NCBI GenBank assembly: GCA_025355115.1
Contig: JANXLO010000345.1
Span: 1-6,691 of the forward strand
Direction of reading: 5' to 3'
DNA: 6,691 nucleotides
DNA from: Chthonomonadaceae bacterium
GTDB lineage: Bacteria; Armatimonadota; Chthonomonadetes; Chthonomonadales; Chthonomonadaceae
Under the pieces are notes generated by a model. It saw only the letters and a list, made by a program, of their open reading frames with translations. It was not told the origin of the DNA and made no database searches. Of this stretch, positions 1 through 6,691 are shown piece by piece. The translations under genes were made by a program, and so were the position numbers. The stretch's first letter is position 1. Each line of letters starts with the position of its first letter.

Positions 1-655
1 TCTCGCGGGTCGGCTGGCTCAGGAAAAGAACCTGACCTGGCTGCTGGAGACTTTTCGGCGCATCCTCCAGCTAGTGCCGGAAACGAAGCTCGTGATCGCA
101 GGGGAAGGGCCTTATCGGGAGGATTTGGAGGGACAGACGGATGCACTGGGCATACGGGCCTCGGTTCTGTTTCTCGGCGGCATCGTCCGGCGAGAAATGG
201 ATTCTCTCCTAGCCGCAGCCGATGTCTTCTGTTTCCCCTCCCCTTCCGAGACTCAGGGCTTGGTAATCGGAGAGGCCAGAGCAGCAGGCACACCCAGTGT
301 GGTTATCGACGCAGGCGGTGCGCCAGAGACCGTGCGTGAGGGCGTCGATGGCTTCCGCATTCCCGAAGGTGACCAGGGACTGTTCGTGCAAAGGGTCGTG
401 CAGCTCCTATGCAATCCGGTCTTGCGCGCTAAAATGGGATCCAACGCGAGGCAGAACGCAGGCAATTTCGTACCGGAGAAGATGATCGATCGCACCATCG
501 AAGTGTACGACGCAGTTCGCAGTGAAGCGCCGCCCACAGGGCTAGCTCGATTGCGTCTCTTCACCGGGGATTTCGACTGGGAGAATTTCGGACAGTCCAT
601 GCGGGAGAGATGGGGCGGAACTCCGCGTGTTCGCGAGGATAACCGCGAGGAGTAG
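1..655 (+). CDS. GT4-family glycosyltransferase, C-terminal part (5' end outside window)
   Basis: Partial gene: the frame is open from base 2, so the true start lies upstream; the GTG at 74 is an internal valine. About 217 residues are visible and correspond to the nucleotide-sugar-binding C-terminal lobe of a GT-B fold retaining glycosyltransferase. The fragment opens with GRLAQEKN, the usual start of this lobe, then LVIAGEGP and the EX7E motif in SETQGLVIGEA (glutamates at 248-250 and 272-274), which contacts the donor sugar nucleotide. The ETQGL form of that motif is common in diacylglycerol glucosyltransferases and related lipid mannosyltransferases, so a membrane-lipid acceptor is a reasonable inference, not proven. 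The last 40 or so residues, after the final helix, are a charged tail without recognised motif. A DedA-type gene follows after 9 bp, so the two are probably co-transcribed. Confidence 0.9.
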   Translation, partial: LAGRLAQEKNLTWLLETFRRILQLVPETKLVIAGEGPYREDLEGQTDALGIRASVLFLGGIVRREMDSLLAAADVFCFPSPSETQGLVIGEARAAGTPSVVIDAGGAPETVREGVDGFRIPEGDQGLFVQRVVQLLCNPVLRAKMGSNARQNAGNFVPEKMIDRTIEVYDAVRSEAPPTGLARLRLFTGDFDWENFGQSMRERWGGTPRVREDNREE

Positions 656-659
656 GGAG
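654..659 (+). promoter_or_regulatory. Ribosome binding site deciding a TTG start
   Basis: AGGGAG ends five bases before the TTG at 665, and a second purine run, AGGAG, lies at 648-652. Both overlap the end of the glycosyltransferase gene. No ATG occurs in this frame before 746, which would remove the first hydrophobic stretch, so the TTG is the best start and translational coupling is likely. Confidence 0.65.
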
Positions 660-664
660 ACAAA

Positions 665-1321
665 TTGGGACACATTCTGACCGCACTAAGCGAGTGGATA
701 AAGGGAGTAATTGCGAGCGGAGGGTATGCGGGAATACTTGTGCTCATGGCACTGGAGAGCGCCTGCATCCCCCTTCCCAGCGAAGTGATAATGCCCTTCG
801 CGGGCGCGCTTACCACTGTAGCCGTGGCGGCTACTGTTCAGAGGGATCCACTTAACCTGCATTTAGTAGCACTCGCAGGCGCATTGGGCTGTGCCCTCGG
901 CTCTGCACTGGCCTATCTGGTCGGCGCTAAGGGAGGGAGGGATTTCGTCTTCAAGTGGGGCAAGTTCGTGCTTCTGCGAAAACGCGATGTGGAGAGATCC
1001 GAAGTCTGGTTCCAGAAGCACGGCGACGCGGCAATTTTCTTCTCCCGCCTGCTGCCGGTCGTACGCACTTTCATCTCTCTCCCGGCGGGCATTGCCCGCA
1101 TGCCGTTTCTGCCATTCTTGCTGCTCTCGTTTCTAGGGTCTGTCCCATGGTGCTACCTGCTCGCCTACATCGGACAGAAGCTAGGCGAGCGTTGGGACAC
1201 GCTGAAGACCTACTTTCATGGCGCGGATGCAATCATTCTCGTTGTCCTGCTTGCCGTGATTACATTCTGGATTTGGCATCATCTACGCCCAGGGCCCGAG
1301 GTTCCCACTCCCACGGATTAG
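665..1321 (+). CDS. DedA-family (VTT/SNARE-associated domain) integral membrane protein
   Basis: A complete 218-residue polytopic inner-membrane protein, the usual length for the DedA family. Family members move lipids across the membrane; characterised ones flip undecaprenyl phosphate or phosphatidylethanolamine, and others affect membrane potential. The diagnostic N-terminal block is ESACIPLPSEVIMPFAG (residues 31-47), with Glu40 matching the essential glutamate of E. coli YqjA/YghB. The second block, FFSRLLPVVRTFISLPAG (125-142), has Arg128 and Arg134 with the family's six-residue spacing. Hydrophobic segments lie near 18-50, 66-88, 124-140, 146-171 and 187-205. The acidic residue 12 positions after the first glutamate in YqjA has no obvious counterpart. 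The start is TTG with a good Shine-Dalgarno. Linkage to a putative lipid glycosyltransferase suggests a job in envelope lipid or polysaccharide handling, but the substrate cannot be read from sequence. Confidence 0.93.
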   Translation: MGHILTALSEWIKGVIASGGYAGILVLMALESACIPLPSEVIMPFAGALTTVAVAATVQRDPLNLHLVALAGALGCALGSALAYLVGAKGGRDFVFKWGKFVLLRKRDVERSEVWFQKHGDAAIFFSRLLPVVRTFISLPAGIARMPFLPFLLLSFLGSVPWCYLLAYIGQKLGERWDTLKTYFHGADAIILVVLLAVITFWIWHHLRPGPEVPTPTD

Positions 1322-1340
1322 TCACCGCAGTGAGAAATGC

Positions 1341-1396
1341 AAAAAATCGGCTGGCCTTAAGTCCTACGCTGAGTAAGTTGAAGGCCAGCCGATTTT
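1341..1396. terminator. Probable bidirectional intrinsic terminator between convergent genes
   Basis: A perfect 16-bp inverted repeat (arms 1343-1358 and 1381-1396, core CGGCTGGCC) encloses a 22-base loop. It lies between the dedA-like stop at 1321 and the stop of the minus-strand gene at 1461. Read leftwards, the hairpin ends in six T residues, a good terminator for the minus-strand gene; read rightwards the tail is four T residues then CC, which is weaker. The long loop is unusual but could be shortened by CTTA/TAAG pairing inside it. Confidence 0.8.
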
Positions 1397-1460
1397 CCTG
1401 TGGTCGATGGCGTCTGTCAGTCCCTATCCATAGGGAGCATTTGGACAGACCTGAGTTAAT

Positions 1461-3935
1461 CTAGCCGCCGCGCCCTGTGCGGCCCCGATTGGTTGAATCG
1501 GACGAGCCTTTCGAGCTGGAACCGTTGTCGGAAGACTTGTCGGTGTTGCTGCTTCCTTTAGGAGGAGGCGAAGAACGCTCGGTCTCTCGCGCAGGCGGAG
1601 GCGTGCGAGCTGGCTCTGACCTGGGCGGAGCAGAGTAGCGCGGTTCAGTCCGTGATGGCTCTGATCGCGGCGCGGAGTAGCGAGGTTCCGAGCGCGGCGG
1701 GTCTGAGCGTGGTGCTGTGGAAGCCTCAGGACTTTTGTAATCCCCGCCTGTCCCTCGTGATCTCTGCTCGTTGCCCGACTTGGTTGGCTCATATCGCGGC
1801 GGGTACGTTGTCCTAACAGGTGGAGCGCTCTGCTCTCGGGTGCCTCCTCCAGATGGGGCAGGACCGTTCTGGTTATAGCGAGCTGGCCTTTCGCCACTGC
1901 TGCCTGAGCCGCCAACTTCCGTCTCCGTCCTCCGTGTGCGATTGGTGGCCCCAAGGCTCTCTCTTGCGCGCGCTGCGGCTTCAGCACCGGAGGCACTGGA
2001 GCTCTTGGCAAGGGGGGTCGGTTTGGAGCTGTTCGTTCTTACGATAGGGGCAAAACTGCCAGCCTGAGAGTTGTCGGTCCGAGCGCGACCAGTGTAAGCA
2101 GGCACATTGTTCTGAGGTTTGTCAGCGATGCCTGTGGTCTCTCGGCCCGTTGTTCCTGAATTTCCTCTTGCCTGACCAGGGCGATCGCTTCCTGTCACGC
2201 CGAAGGGCCGGGTCCGTCCCACGTCCGGTTTAGTGAACCTCTCAGTTGTTGATACCGGCACTCCACTGGATGATATGGGAGTGCTGTTCTGCGTGATCTT
2301 CGAAAGTACGGCTGCCCGGAAAACAGGGCGAGCCAGACGGTTCGTCGTAGTCTGCAAGGCTGGCACAAACGTACGGTTGGGAGTCAGCGCCTGCGGCGTT
2401 GGGAGAACGGATGCTGGCCCAGCGAACGGAGCTTTTCCGCTCGGGGGAGCTCCAACCGCCCTGCCTTTCACGAATAGCGATGTGTCTGACTTGGCGACCG
2501 CGATGTAAGTCCCTCGTCCTCCAAAATCAGCGGTTCGAGCAGCGGTCACGCCTGCGGCATTCCGTGAGTTGAGCGGAATGAAGTTATTTGCCACCTGCAC
2601 AGTGTTGTTGTTTGCGGCATAAGCCTCCTGCGATTGCGCATAGCGGCTGTAACTGGTGTGCCTGCCGTTGAAGTTGTTCACATTATTGATGTATGTGACG
2701 CGGTTGATGTAGTTCGTGTTGTAAACACGAGGCGCACAGTACCCGTAGGAGGTCGGGTAGTAGACCGCAGCTCCTCCAATGGAGAAGTAGGTAGACCAGT
2801 TGCGTGATCCGAACCCGAAGGAGAGATACGAGGGATAGCGTACCTCAGAAGGAGCCAGTGGGCACCAACCGACCTGTTCCCCGTACTCGCTGAAGTGGAC
2901 GACCGCCGGGCTCCAGTACTGATTGACTGGCCCTGGGCACCACGCCCAACCGTAGGACTGATTGACCCAGGTGCCGTAGTGATAGGGTGCCCACCCCCAT
3001 GCCTCTTCGGAAACCCAGGTCCAGCCAAAGGGATTGACCCACGTCCAGTGTCCGTCATGATACGGACGCCAACTCGAGGATGACACTCGGGGGCACCATA
3101 CCCACCCATAGTTGGCATCGTCTCTCCAGGAGCCGTACTCGTCCAAATCATTAGCGACGATGGAGATATTGGCGGGGAGATGCTGATGCGCAGGCTGATT
3201 CGCCGCGCGCTCGATCATATCGTCCCTATCCTGATTCCATCGATCCCAACTGTCGGCAGTTGGCAGATCGTGCGGGGTATAGGCGGAGCCGGAGTCTCGA
3301 AGATCAAGAAAGTCGCCTGTCTGAAGTGTCGCTTTACCCTGGGCGCCCTCGACTGTAGCTTTGCCCGATTTGACGGCTAGCTCCAGGCCATCACCAACTC
3401 CGACGCGGATGGTGGCAGGGCCGGAGGCCTTCACGGAAGCCAGCGGAGTATCGAACTGGTATATGCCCCGGTCATGGCGGAGATGCATCGTCGCAAGTCC
3501 GTCCGTCATCTTAATCTCTGTGAACTCGCCGTCGCTGTCGCTATAGAGCGTCTGCAGCGTGACTATCGCGCCGGTACCAAGCCGAACGAGGCTGCCATCA
3601 TCGAACTGGAGCTCGGCGCGCCCGCCATCGGCCACCCAGATCTGAGCGCCCTGTCGCAGCGGCAGATTGATCGATGCCGACGACCACTCGGCGCTCTCAT
3701 CGGCGCGCCATGTCACGTTCCCCTTGATGTAGGAGAAGCGGGTCAGGCGAACGGGCCCATCGCTCTTCTGAGAAGCGACAGGGTCTGCACGGTGTGAACT
3801 GCCTTCCTCCGTTACACCATAGCCAGGATTGTCCGTCCCCTGCGCCTGCGCTGACTGTGAACCTAAGACGCCAGCCCCTGCCAGCATCATTAGCAGTGCC
3901 ATGGAAGTTCGGAACTGAAAATTATGTGTAAACAT
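1461..3935 (-). CDS. Secreted FecR-domain protein with Trp/Tyr-rich DUF6600-like region and disordered tail
   Basis: An 824-residue exported protein of unknown function. The open frame continues 45 codons upstream to 4070, but the ATG at 3935 is chosen because AGGAG sits seven bases before it and it opens a signal peptide: hydrophobic core at 12-25 and an AQA site predicting cleavage after Ala31. Residues about 61-215 form a FecR-like beta-rich domain (SYIKGNVTW, DGSLVRLGTGAIVTL, TPLASVKASGPATIRV). Residues about 263-375 are dominated by aromatic units such as YGWVWCP, GHWTWV, GWTWV and GWAPYHYGTWV, resembling DUF6600. Cysteines at 281, 333, 358 and 400 could form disulfides. Residues 376-460 are rich in Tyr and Asn; from about 490 to the end the protein is low complexity (Pro, Ser, Arg, Thr), ending in GRTGRGG. 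No FecI sigma factor or TonB receptor lies nearby, so this is not a classical FecR anti-sigma regulator. A periplasmic or surface structural or binding role is inference. Confidence 0.85.
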   Translation of the reverse strand: MFTHNFQFRTSMALLMMLAGAGVLGSQSAQAQGTDNPGYGVTEEGSSHRADPVASQKSDGPVRLTRFSYIKGNVTWRADESAEWSSASINLPLRQGAQIWVADGGRAELQFDDGSLVRLGTGAIVTLQTLYSDSDGEFTEIKMTDGLATMHLRHDRGIYQFDTPLASVKASGPATIRVGVGDGLELAVKSGKATVEGAQGKATLQTGDFLDLRDSGSAYTPHDLPTADSWDRWNQDRDDMIERAANQPAHQHLPANISIVANDLDEYGSWRDDANYGWVWCPRVSSSSWRPYHDGHWTWVNPFGWTWVSEEAWGWAPYHYGTWVNQSYGWAWCPGPVNQYWSPAVVHFSEYGEQVGWCPLAPSEVRYPSYLSFGFGSRNWSTYFSIGGAAVYYPTSYGYCAPRVYNTNYINRVTYINNVNNFNGRHTSYSRYAQSQEAYAANNNTVQVANNFIPLNSRNAAGVTAARTADFGGRGTYIAVAKSDTSLFVKGRAVGAPPSGKAPFAGPASVLPTPQALTPNRTFVPALQTTTNRLARPVFRAAVLSKITQNSTPISSSGVPVSTTERFTKPDVGRTRPFGVTGSDRPGQARGNSGTTGRETTGIADKPQNNVPAYTGRARTDNSQAGSFAPIVRTNSSKPTPLAKSSSASGAEAAARARESLGATNRTRRTETEVGGSGSSGERPARYNQNGPAPSGGGTREQSAPPVRTTYPPRYEPTKSGNEQRSRGTGGDYKSPEASTAPRSDPPRSEPRYSAPRSEPSRTEPRYSAPPRSEPARTPPPARETERSSPPPKGSSNTDKSSDNGSSSKGSSDSTNRGRTGRGG
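1590..1709 (-). repeat. Degenerate RSEP(R)YSAP repeats in the coding region of the FecR-like protein's tail
   Basis: Within residues about 743-783, short units recur: RSDPP, RSEPRYSAP, RSEPSRTEPRYSAPP and RSEPARTPPP. The DNA repeats too (GGAGCAGAGTAGCG against GCGCGGAGTAGCG), pointing to local tandem duplication with later drift. The stretch is predicted to be unstructured and basic. Confidence 0.6.
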
Positions 3936-3942
3936 GATCTCT

Positions 3943-3947
3943 CTCCT
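3943..3947 (-). promoter_or_regulatory. Ribosome binding site fixing the start of the FecR-like gene
   Basis: AGGAG, continued by AGAG, lies seven bases before the ATG at 3935 on the minus strand. It supports this start over the upstream in-frame ATG at 4070, whose 45 extra codons do not look like a signal peptide and overlap the tRNA terminator region. Confidence 0.8.
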
Positions 3948-4068
3948 GCATGCCGGCGATGGAAATGGGGGCGCAATCATTCCACAGGGCTTGCCAATGT
4001 CATATCTAATAGTACGATTCCCTGGGAAATTCGTGACAGTCATTTCAGAGCTAAAGGAATCAGGAAAC
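3948..4068 (-). promoter_or_regulatory. Upstream region of the FecR-like gene, probable promoter, boxes not resolved
   Basis: The tRNA terminator just upstream isolates this 120-bp gap, so the FecR-like gene should have its own promoter here. AT-rich TACTAT/TATTAGAT sequence at about 4000-4014 could hold a -10 box, but no convincing TTGACA-like partner is seen. An 11-bp odd palindrome, TTCCCTGGGAA, at 4018-4028 lies just upstream and could be a regulator site. Confidence 0.35.
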
Positions 4069-4105
4069 AAAAATGCCTTACAGAGCGTTCAAGCTCTGCA
4101 AGGCA
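4069..4105 (-). terminator. Intrinsic terminator of the tRNA-Lys transcript
   Basis: Read on the minus strand, TGCCTT-G-CAGAGC pairs with GCTCTG-T-AAGGCA around a six-base loop. This gives 12 pairs with one internal mismatch (arms 4093-4105 and 4074-4086). Five T residues (4073-4069) follow, then GTTTCC. It begins 18 bases past the tRNA 3' end and precedes the FecR-like gene. Confidence 0.85.
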
Positions 4106-4122
4106 GCTTAAGGAGCACTATA

Positions 4123-4195
4123 TGAGAGCACTGGGACTCGAACCCAGGACCCACGCCTTAAAAGGGCGTTGCTCTACCGACTGAGCTATGCTCTC
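4123..4195 (-). tRNA. tRNA-Lys (anticodon UUU)
   Basis: The minus strand folds into a full 73-nt cloverleaf. The acceptor stem is GAGAGCA with TGCTCTC, the D arm is GCTC-AGTCGGTA-GAGC, and the anticodon arm is ACGCC-CTTTTAA-GGCGT with anticodon TTT at 4160-4162. The variable loop is the five-base GGGTC, and the T arm is CTGGG-TTCGAGT-CCCAG. The discriminator base is A (4123). The next bases are TAT, so CCA is not encoded and must be added by tRNA nucleotidyltransferase. It lies between purA and the FecR-like gene, on their strand, with its own promoter and terminator. Confidence 0.97.
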
Positions 4196-4211
4196 AGGTC
4201 ACTCCGCGATT

Positions 4212-4240
4212 ATGTTACCCCAACTCGCCCCATCTGTCAA
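4212..4240 (-). promoter_or_regulatory. Sigma70-type promoter for tRNA-Lys
   Basis: On the minus strand a perfect -35 TTGACA (4240-4235) is followed after 17 bases by TAACAT (4217-4212), four of six matches to TATAAT. Transcription would start about 4205, ten bases before the mature tRNA. The GC-rich CGCGG around that start resembles the discriminator of growth-controlled stable-RNA promoters. Confidence 0.7.
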
Positions 4241-4241
4241 T

Positions 4242-4267
4242 GTGCCGCGCACAGTTCGGCGCGGCGC
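4242..4267. other. GC-rich inverted repeat just after purA
   Basis: Nine-base arms (4242-4250 and 4259-4267, core GCCGCGC) pair with one mismatch that is a G-U wobble in RNA read rightwards. It starts 14 bases beyond the purA stop. No U tract follows on the minus strand, so it is not a standard intrinsic terminator; it may slow polymerase or protect the purA mRNA 3' end. Confidence 0.45.
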
Positions 4268-4280
4268 ATTGCACTCGATA

Positions 4281-5588
<1,308 letters not shown>

Positions 5589-5596
5589 TCAATCGC

Positions 5597-5601
5597 CCTC
5601 C
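5597..5601 (-). promoter_or_regulatory. purA ribosome binding site
   Basis: GGAGG lies eight bases before the ATG. It overlaps ACGGAG (5603-5598), which is complementary to CTCCGT at 5630-5625 upstream in the mRNA, so access to it may depend on leader folding. Confidence 0.8.
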
Positions 5602-5603
5602 GT

Positions 5604-5630
5604 CCCCGTAGCGAGGCTCGTCGCACGGAG
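5604..5630 (-). promoter_or_regulatory. purA leader hairpin competing with Shine-Dalgarno pairing
   Basis: In the purA mRNA, CUCCGUGCGA pairs with UCGC-U-ACGGGG around a six-base loop: ten pairs, one G-U and one bulged U. The same CUCCGU can instead pair with the tandem near-copy ACGGAG that contains the Shine-Dalgarno. One fold frees the ribosome site and the other hides it. Structure is by eye only. Confidence 0.4.
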
Positions 5631-5690
5631 CGAACGAACCTCCCTTTTCCCTCTGCCAGGTGAGTGCGAGGGGATGCGGAGGCGAGTGTT

Positions 5691-5733
5691 CTGTTTCCCA
5701 AACGGAAAACAGGATAGCAGGCGCTATCCCGTT
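5691..5733 (-). promoter_or_regulatory. Two overlapping hairpins in the purA leader, possible attenuator
   Basis: Hairpin 1 (5733-5708) pairs AACGGGATAGC with GCTATCCTGTT around a four-base loop: 11 pairs, one G-U. Hairpin 2 (5712-5691) pairs CTGTTTTCC with GGGAAACAG around GTTT: nine pairs, one G-U. They share five bases (5708-5712), so they cannot both form fully. Hairpin 1 leads into a short TTTT run (5709-5706), making it a weak terminator candidate that hairpin 2 would disrupt. No known riboswitch class was recognised. Confidence 0.4.
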
Positions 5734-5759
5734 CCTGGGACTGGCTATACACTTTGAAA

Positions 5760-5789
5760 AGTATAGACGCAGCAAAGGTTTTTTGTCAA
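5760..5789 (-). promoter_or_regulatory. Sigma70-type promoter for purA
   Basis: On the minus strand a perfect -35 TTGACA (5789-5784) and a five-of-six -10 TATACT (5765-5760) are 18 bases apart. Transcription would start near 5753, giving a leader of about 165 nt before the purA ATG. An imperfect 22-bp dyad (5745-5766, CTATAC...GTATAG) covers the -10 box and start point and could be an operator. Confidence 0.75.
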
Positions 5790-5826
5790 GCTTTAATTTT
5801 GGACGGTCGTCTCATCCTTCACAAAA

Positions 5827-6691
5827 CTACGCGCAGGGAGGAAGCGAAATCTTGCCGAGAATCGCTCCGCCTTTCGCACCCGTAGCGGACGGCACATTCG
5901 AGGCCAGACCATTCAACGTCTCCCTCGCCAGGAAAGCGAAGGCAACTGCCTCCTTGGCGTCGTCGGGCAGGCCAAACTCGGCATGAGTGGTCAAACGGGC
6001 AGGCGAAAGACGCTGAGTGAGCATCTTCACGAGCAGACTATTGTGCGTGCCCCCTCCGCCCATGATGACAGTGTCTATATCGCTTAGTGGGAGGATCCAC
6101 TTTTGAATAGCATCGCCGAGGCTTGTTGCCGTCAGCGCGGTGACAGTAGCAAGAATATCTGAATGGCTCAGTCCAGCGTCAACGCCCATCAGTAGTATAC
6201 GTTCAGCGAAAGCCTCGCCGAACTCCTCTCGGCCCGTCGATTTCGGCGGGGCCTTCTGAAAATATGGGTGCAGAAGCAGGCGGTGCAGAAGCGACGTGGA
6301 GACTACTCCCTGCGCTGCGAGCGCACCATCAGAGTCGAAAGTCTCTTGACCTGCGGTCATCCGTGCAAATAGAGCGTCTAGAATCATGTTGGCCGGGCCG
6401 GTGTCGAAGGCGATGACTTTTTCGATGGTTGCTCCAGCGGGCAGGTAAGTCAGGTTCGCGATTCCGCCTAGATTAAGGACAATTCTGTTCTCCGAAGGGT
6501 GCGAGAACAGCGCATAGTCCACAAACGGCACAAGAGGTGCCCCCTGCCCTCCCAAGGCCATGTCCGCAGCGCGAAAATCCGAGATCACCACACATCCTGT
6601 TCGGGCTGCAATGATGCTGGCTTCGCCTAACTGCAAGGTGCCGCGTCCGCCGCCCTCACCGACAGCATAAAGCGCAGGTTGGTGCCATACA
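5827..6691 (-). CDS. anmK: Anhydro-N-acetylmuramic acid kinase, C-terminal part (5' end outside window)
   Basis: Partial: the frame is open to the right edge. The TTG at 6636 is internal, since the 18 residues before it (beginning VWHQPALYAV) continue the family sequence. About 287 of a usual 370-390 residues are visible; the N-terminal part with the first ATP-binding loop is missing. AnmK cleaves and phosphorylates 1,6-anhydro-MurNAc with ATP to give MurNAc-6-phosphate, in cytoplasmic recycling of peptidoglycan. Recognised in order: LQLGEASIIAARTG; SDFRAADMALGGQGAPLVP (about 6582-6526), the segment with the catalytic aspartate; LNLGGIANLTYL; FDTGPANMILDAL; MGGGGTHNSLL; and the C-terminal LPDDAKEAVAFAFLA block, then ATGAKGGAILGKI. 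No frameshift is seen. No strong terminator follows the stop, so some read-through into purA is possible. Confidence 0.95.
   Translation of the reverse strand, partial: VWHQPALYAVGEGGGRGTLQLGEASIIAARTGCVVISDFRAADMALGGQGAPLVPFVDYALFSHPSENRIVLNLGGIANLTYLPAGATIEKVIAFDTGPANMILDALFARMTAGQETFDSDGALAAQGVVSTSLLHRLLLHPYFQKAPPKSTGREEFGEAFAERILLMGVDAGLSHSDILATVTALTATSLGDAIQKWILPLSDIDTVIMGGGGTHNSLLVKMLTQRLSPARLTTHAEFGLPDDAKEAVAFAFLARETLNGLASNVPSATGAKGGAILGKISLPPCA

Noticed and set aside
253..816. 187-codon minus-strand frame across the glycosyltransferase and DedA genes
   Set aside because: It is antisense to two genes with clear family motifs and has no domain of its own.
1424..2011. 195-codon minus-strand frame overlapping the tail of the FecR-like gene in another frame
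   Set aside because: Low-complexity Arg/Ala/Leu composition is expected from out-of-frame reading of the repetitive tail; it also overlaps the stop and has no motif support.
2678..3151. 157-codon minus-strand frame inside the aromatic region
   Set aside because: It is an alternative frame of the Trp/Tyr-rich segment; the in-frame reading gives the conserved aromatic units and a continuous protein.
3936..4070. Upstream in-frame extension of the FecR-like protein to an ATG at 4070
   Set aside because: It would put 45 non-conserved-looking residues before a clean signal peptide and would begin inside the tRNA terminator U tract; the ATG at 3935 has a strong ribosome site.
5589..5826. Known purine riboswitch upstream of purA
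   Set aside because: I could not find the conserved loop-loop and junction sequences of the purine riboswitch; only competing hairpins are visible.
5827..6636. Complete anmK starting at the TTG at 6636
   Set aside because: The preceding 18 codons are open and fit the AnmK family, and a start there would drop about 100 residues including the first ATP-binding loop; the gene simply runs off the window.

Overview
This is a chromosomal housekeeping region from a moderately GC-rich bacterium with good Shine-Dalgarno sites and sigma70-type promoters. No phage, transposon, plasmid or CRISPR feature is visible. The AnmK peptidoglycan-recycling kinase, together with a secreted FecR-domain protein carrying a Trp/Tyr-rich DUF6600-like region, fits free-living, probably diderm lineages such as Acidobacteriota or Armatimonadota. 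That placement is a low-confidence impression from architecture; no taxonomic marker settles it.

Layout, left to right. A plus-strand pair comes first: the C-terminal half of a GT4-type glycosyltransferase (cut by the window edge) and, 9 bp later, a DedA/VTT-domain membrane protein starting at TTG. Both look like envelope-lipid genes. The pair converges on a minus-strand gene, and a perfect 16-bp inverted repeat between them probably terminates both directions. The minus-strand gene (1461-3935) encodes an 824-residue exported protein: signal peptide, FecR-like beta domain, aromatic DUF6600-like region, then a long low-complexity tail rich in Arg, Ser, Pro and Thr.

Further right, still on the minus strand, lies a self-contained tRNA-Lys(UUU) unit with its own TTGACA promoter and a U-tailed terminator. 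Next is complete purA (adenylosuccinate synthetase), then the C-terminal three quarters of anmK, cut by the right edge.

The purA upstream region is the richest non-coding part. It has a TTGACA/TATACT promoter, a dyad lying over the -10 box, and a predicted leader of about 165 nt with two pairs of competing hairpins, one involving the purA Shine-Dalgarno. This is the best candidate for undescribed regulation here. The genes do not form one obvious system: they are a lipid/envelope pair, a surface or periplasmic protein, a tRNA, a purine enzyme and a wall-recycling kinase, mostly with separate transcription signals.
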